From Nocardioides szechwanensis (lineage in GTDB: Bacteria; Actinomycetota; Actinomycetes; Propionibacteriales; Nocardioidaceae), in NCBI RefSeq assembly GCF_900103935.1, contig NZ_FNIC01000001.1:924804-988803 (forward strand): 64,000 nucleotides of DNA, given 5' to 3'. Position numbers and translations under genes: made by a program. Under the pieces are notes generated by a model that ran no database searches, was not told the DNA's origin, and saw nothing but the letters and a program-made list of their open reading frames with translations. Of this stretch, positions 60,884 through 64,000 are shown in pieces. Each line of letters starts with the position of its first letter. The first letter of the stretch is position 1.

Positions 60884-61999
60884 ATGACACCACGCACCGT
60901 CGGCGTCGAGGAGGAGCTGCTCCTCGTCGACCCGGCCACCCGCGCCGCCTCCCCGCGCTCCCAGCAGGTCCTCAAGCAGCTGCGCGAGCACGGCTCCGCA
61001 CCCCGGGTCTCCAGTGACGAGCTCGACCAGGAGCTGTTCCGGCACCAGCTCGAGACGCGGACCGACCCCGCCACGGACCTCACCGACACCCTCGCGCAGC
61101 TGCGAGCCGCCCGTCGTACGGCCGGCGAGGCAGCCGCCGAGGTGGGCCTTGCCGTCGTCGCCACCGGGGTCTCGCCGACCCGCCTGGCCGAGCCCGAGGT
61201 GACCCGCAACGACCGCTACCAGGACATGGTGCAGACGTTCGGGGAGATCGCGCGGTCCGGCGGCACCTGCGGCATGCACGTGCACGTCGCCATCGGCTCC
61301 GACGAGGAGGGTGTCGCCGTGCTCGACCGGATCGCGCCCTGGCTGCCGCTCCTGCTCGCCATCAGCGCCAACTCCCCCATCGCCAACGGCCGCGACACGA
61401 CGTACGCGTCGTGGCGCGCCCGGCTCTGGGCCACCTGGCCGAGCGCCGGACCGACCGAGGCGTTCGGCTCGGTGGAGGGCTACCGCGAGGTGTGCGAGTC
61501 CCTGATCGCCTCCGGCGCCGCCCGGGACCCCGGGATGCTCTACTTCGACGCCCGCCTGGCCGTCGAGCACCCGACCGTGGAGGTGCGCGTCTCCGACGTG
61601 TGCACCGACCCCGAGGACGGCGTGCTGATCGCGGCGCTCGCGCGGGCGCTGGTCGAGCACTCCGCGCGCCGCTGGGCCGACGGCGCGGCGCTCGACCCCT
61701 GGCGCTCGGAGCTGCTGCGCGCCGCCCACTGGCGGGCCGCCCGCTACGGCCTGGCCGGCACCCTCATGCACCCCCTCGATCGCCACCTCGTCAAGGCCGC
61801 CGACGTCCTGCGGGACACCGTCGCGCTCCTCGCCGACGTACTGGTCGACCACGGCGACGCCGACCTCGTGGCCGACGGCATCGAGCGGGTCCTCCAGGGC
61901 CAGGGCTCGTCGCGCCAACGCACCGCCTTCGAACGCACCGGCACCGTCGACGGTGTCGTCGACGACCTCGTCCGCCGCACCCAGCTCACCTGGCAGTAA
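60884..61999 (+). CDS. ybdK: Carboxylate-amine ligase, YbdK/glutamate-cysteine ligase type 2
   Basis: A 371-residue protein with the family start VGVEEELLLVDPATR and the core GGTCGMHVHVAIGS; LDPWRSELLRAAHWRAARYG is in the C-terminal half. YbdK-type enzymes join glutamate and cysteine weakly; the actinobacterial forms may serve other amide bonds. The ATG is 37 bases from the PLD start, so the two share a promoter region. Confidence 0.92.
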   Translation: MTPRTVGVEEELLLVDPATRAASPRSQQVLKQLREHGSAPRVSSDELDQELFRHQLETRTDPATDLTDTLAQLRAARRTAGEAAAEVGLAVVATGVSPTRLAEPEVTRNDRYQDMVQTFGEIARSGGTCGMHVHVAIGSDEEGVAVLDRIAPWLPLLLAISANSPIANGRDTTYASWRARLWATWPSAGPTEAFGSVEGYREVCESLIASGAARDPGMLYFDARLAVEHPTVEVRVSDVCTDPEDGVLIAALARALVEHSARRWADGAALDPWRSELLRAAHWRAARYGLAGTLMHPLDRHLVKAADVLRDTVALLADVLVDHGDADLVADGIERVLQGQGSSRQRTAFERTGTVDGVVDDLVRRTQLTWQ

Positions 62000-62062
62000 C
62001 GCGGCCAGTTGCGACCACGGAAAGCCGGTGACGGGCGGGCGGACTGGCAGTAGCGTCACGCC

Positions 62063-62551
62063 ATGTCCTACCCACCACCGGTCTACCTCGGCGAGGGCGG
62101 CGAGGTCACCGCCCGGTTCCGGGCCGTCGACACTCCCCCGGACCTGCCCCGCCCGGGCGGCGCTGCCCACTACCTCGCGACCGGGGCCACCACGGCCGGC
62201 CGGTTCGGGCTCTACCGGTGGGACATGGGCGCCGAGCCCGGCGGCGCGCAGCCGCACTTCCACCGCACCATCAGCGAGTCGTTCTTCGTCCTGTCCGGCG
62301 CCATCCAGCTGTACGACGGCAGCGCGTGGCGCGAGTCCGGGCCGGGTGACTTCGCCTACGTGCCCGAGGGCGGGGTGCACGGGTTCCGCAACGAGTCCGG
62401 CGCGCCGGCCTCGCTGCTGATCCTGTTCGCGCCCGGCGCCCCTCGTGAGGCGTACTTCGAGGGGCTCGTGGAGATGGCCGAGGGCCGGGGGGCGCCGAGC
62501 CACGAGGAGCTGGTGGCGTTCCTCGAGGAGCACGACAACATCTACATCTAG
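62063..62551 (+). CDS. Cupin domain protein
   Basis: A 162-residue single cupin. The metal motif is AQPHFHRTISESFFVLSG (H-x-H and Glu), and the second motif is GGVHGFRNES. The barrel ends near residue 125, and an extra C-terminal helix follows (HEELVAFLEEHDN). Substrate unknown. It is 63 bases past ybdK and may be in the same operon. Confidence 0.88.
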   Translation: MSYPPPVYLGEGGEVTARFRAVDTPPDLPRPGGAAHYLATGATTAGRFGLYRWDMGAEPGGAQPHFHRTISESFFVLSGAIQLYDGSAWRESGPGDFAYVPEGGVHGFRNESGAPASLLILFAPGAPREAYFEGLVEMAEGRGAPSHEELVAFLEEHDNIYI

Positions 62552-62564
62552 CCCCACAGACGCC

Positions 62565-62643
62565 ACGAGGGCCGGTCCACCCCCCTCACGTGGACCGACC
62601 CTTCGTGCCTCGCGGGCCCTCACCGCCGGTGGGGGCCCGCGAG
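62565..62643. terminator. Two tandem hairpins between convergent genes
   Basis: Hairpin 1 (62565-62606) pairs ACGA.GGG..GGTCCAC with GTGGACC..CCC.TCGT. Hairpin 2 (62609-62643) is CTCGCGGGCCC-N13-GGGCCCGCGAG, a perfect 11-bp stem. They fill the gap between the cupin and the secreted protein stop codons and probably stop transcription from both sides. Confidence 0.8.
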
Positions 62644-62645
62644 TA

Positions 62646-63830
62646 TCAGCGGACGCGCACCGAGAACGCGCGGGTGATGTCGCCGGTGACCGACTCGGAG
62701 CCGGGCAGCACCAGGCGGTAGCTGAAGGTGCCCTTGCGGGTCTCCTTCGGGAACGTGACCCGCGTGGTGCCGGCGGTGACGGCCTGCGAGGCGACGTTGG
62801 TCCAGGTGCCGCCGCGCAGCTTCTGCAGGGTCAGCGTCTCCAGGCCGGGCTGCGAGACCGCGACCACGTCGGCGGCGACGGCGCGGCCCCGGGTGACGGT
62901 GGCGGCGGCGGTGCGGAAGCCGTCGATGTCGGTGACGGCGAGCGGCACGTCGTAGGTCTCCGGGTCGCCGTCGGCGTTGATCCGGCACTCGATCGGCGAC
63001 TCGATCGGCGCGTTGTGGAAGCTCTCACCGAAGTGGTAGTTGCTGCCGCCGACCTGCACCCAGACCACGGAGTAGTCCGTGACCCCGGCCGGCCACTGGG
63101 CGTGCTGGCTGTAGGTGAAGCCACGCGTGCCGGACCAGGTGCCGTCGTTGTTGTGGTAGTTCAGGGTCACGTCGCCGCCCGCGGTGCGGACCCGGATGTT
63201 GACGTCGTTGGACTGGCCGTCGGGGATGTTGGACGGGTAGGCGACCGTGAGCGCGTCGCAGGACGGGGCGGCGTACTTCCAGTTCCAGTCGAAGCCGCCG
63301 TTGCCGTCGGTGGCCGGCGGGTTCTCCGTGCCCTCAGGGTCCTCAGTGGGGTCCTCGGTGGGGTCCTCGGTCGGGTCCTCGGTCGGGTCCTCGGTCGGGT
63401 CCTCGGTCGGGTCCTCGGTCGGGTCCTCGGTCGGGTCCTCGGTCGGGTCCTCAGTCGGGTCCTCGGTGGGGTCCTCGTCGCCCGGCGTGGTCGCCTTGGC
63501 GTAGCTGAGCGAGTAGTGCGAGACAGCCTTGCCGGACGGGTGCCGGATCACCAGGACGGTGGCGCTCTCCTCGAGCTTCACGTCCACAGGTCCGTCGCCG
63601 TGCTTCGCGCTGCCGGCCTTGACGCAGTAGCCGGTGATCACGAGGCCCTCAGGAGCCTGGACGGTGACCGTCTGCGGGTCGCCCTTCGTGTCGATCTTGC
63701 CGGAGTCCAGGCCCAGGCAGACCTGGCCGTCGTTGCCGTCGTTGCCGGCGTTCGCCGCGTTGGTCGACAGCACGAGCACGGGCAGCGCCAGCAGGGCGGC
63801 CGTGGCGGCGAGGGTGGTGATGCGGCGCAT
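62646..63830 (-). CDS. Secreted protein with DPTE repeat linker
   Basis: A 394-residue exported protein. The Sec signal peptide ends ANA (about residue 28). An N-terminal domain with two cysteines (about residues 29-110; QVCLGLDSGK, ITGYCVKAG) is followed by eleven DPTE units (residues 120-163), a GNGGFDWNWKYAAPSC region and a large beta-rich domain ending SVRVR. The repeat region is a flexible acidic spacer separating two globular parts, as in cell-surface proteins. No sortase LPxTG motif or TM anchor is present, so it is probably released or wall-associated. ATG 63830. Confidence 0.85.
   Translation of the reverse strand: MRRITTLAATAALLALPVLVLSTNAANAGNDGNDGQVCLGLDSGKIDTKGDPQTVTVQAPEGLVITGYCVKAGSAKHGDGPVDVKLEESATVLVIRHPSGKAVSHYSLSYAKATTPGDEDPTEDPTEDPTEDPTEDPTEDPTEDPTEDPTEDPTEDPTEDPTEDPEGTENPPATDGNGGFDWNWKYAAPSCDALTVAYPSNIPDGQSNDVNIRVRTAGGDVTLNYHNNDGTWSGTRGFTYSQHAQWPAGVTDYSVVWVQVGGSNYHFGESFHNAPIESPIECRINADGDPETYDVPLAVTDIDGFRTAAATVTRGRAVAADVVAVSQPGLETLTLQKLRGGTWTNVASQAVTAGTTRVTFPKETRKGTFSYRLVLPGSESVTGDITRAFSVRVR
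63342..63473. repeat. 12-bp minisatellite, 11 units, inside the secreted protein gene
   Basis: Eleven tandem 12-bp units read on the minus strand encode DPTE. Most units are identical and some differ at a synonymous third base (GTG/GTC, CTC/CTCA type), so length change by slippage is likely among strains. Confidence 0.92.
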
Positions 63831-63914
63831 GAGGTTCTCGTCTCAGGAGGGCTGATCGGGCTGTTGACCTGACCCTGACAGCCGAAACGCACCTCAAGTA
63901 GCGATCAGGCCCAA

Positions 63915-63952
63915 CCTTGCAGACCCCCACGCCCAACCTTGAGGTTTCCTTG
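63915..63952. promoter_or_regulatory. Phased CCTTG direct repeats upstream of the secreted protein gene
   Basis: CCTTG occurs at 63915-63919, 63937-63941 and 63948-63952, at 22- and 11-base steps, so all three lie on one DNA face. They are 85-122 bases upstream of the ATG. The pattern fits a response-regulator site. The flanks (63831-63914, 63953-64000) show no gene. Confidence 0.4.
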
Positions 63953-64000
63953 AGACAAGGGCCCGAAGCGGCCCTCAGCAGGACGAGAGGAGCGCGCTGG

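Overview
The window is high-GC actinobacterial chromosome, most like Nocardioides or a close relative. The reasons are the roughly 70% GC, frequent GTG starts, an F420-type LLM oxidoreductase, a perfect match to the KstR (steroid catabolism) operator consensus, and a block whose gene order follows Mycobacterium tuberculosis Rv1822-Rv1832. I saw no rRNA, tRNA, insertion sequence, prophage or CRISPR-cas locus.

Layout. 1-12.7 kb: a cut-off glycerophosphodiesterase; a TetR regulator divergent from a very large SRPBCC/thiolase/enoyl-CoA hydratase fusion; a zinc-ribbon protein; a MurA-like enolpyruvyl transferase fused to an HTH domain; a zinc alcohol dehydrogenase; a 50-residue Cys/His-rich protein; a short UvrA paralogue; GrpB, VOC and membrane proteins. 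12.8-23 kb: a MazF-type toxin-antitoxin pair, ChrA, an LLM oxidoreductase, a cyclophilin lipoprotein, SDR and OsmC genes, a 49-residue basic protein, an MDR reductase, a class V PLP enzyme and a secreted S55 peptidase. 23-34 kb: PepN, FdhD, SbcD-SbcC and TldD-TldE, each pair tightly coupled. 34-47 kb: a serine hydrolase and glycine dehydrogenase behind a glycine riboswitch, then MerR, bifunctional nuclease, MerR (FtsR type), FHA protein, GcvH, DUF881, small basic protein, DUF881 and PgsA, followed by two CNNM/CBS membrane proteins. This block joins glycine cleavage, nitrogen/carbon signalling through the FHA protein, and envelope functions. 47-64 kb: a Tat-exported DUF1800/DUF1501 pair, a DapB-like dehydrogenase, a KstR-type site before a steroid-isomerase-like gene, a hybrid histidine kinase, a compact acidic-repeat peptide/JmjC-cupin/sucrase-ferredoxin operon, a phospholipase D-like protein divergent from a YbdK ligase, a cupin, and a secreted protein with eleven DPTE repeats.

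Three things stand out. (1) A family of 20-bp near-perfect palindromes, core GCGGTTTG-GTCA-CAAACCGC, occurs in four intergenic clusters (13 units). The units alternate in orientation, and most neighbours within a cluster are separated by exactly 21 nt, giving a 41-bp period. It looks like an undescribed BIME/REP-like element sitting mostly at convergent gene ends. (2) At 57.0-59.2 kb a 60-residue peptide ends in two identical 11-residue repeats whose codons differ only synonymously. It lies 2 nt before a 2-oxoglutarate/Fe(II) JmjC-type cupin and a [2Fe-2S] sucrase/ferredoxin-like protein, so it is a candidate enzyme-substrate peptide system. (3) The 988-residue three-domain fusion at 1.2-4.2 kb has an atypical thiolase core.

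All names rest on motif recognition by eye and remembered family knowledge; no database search was run.
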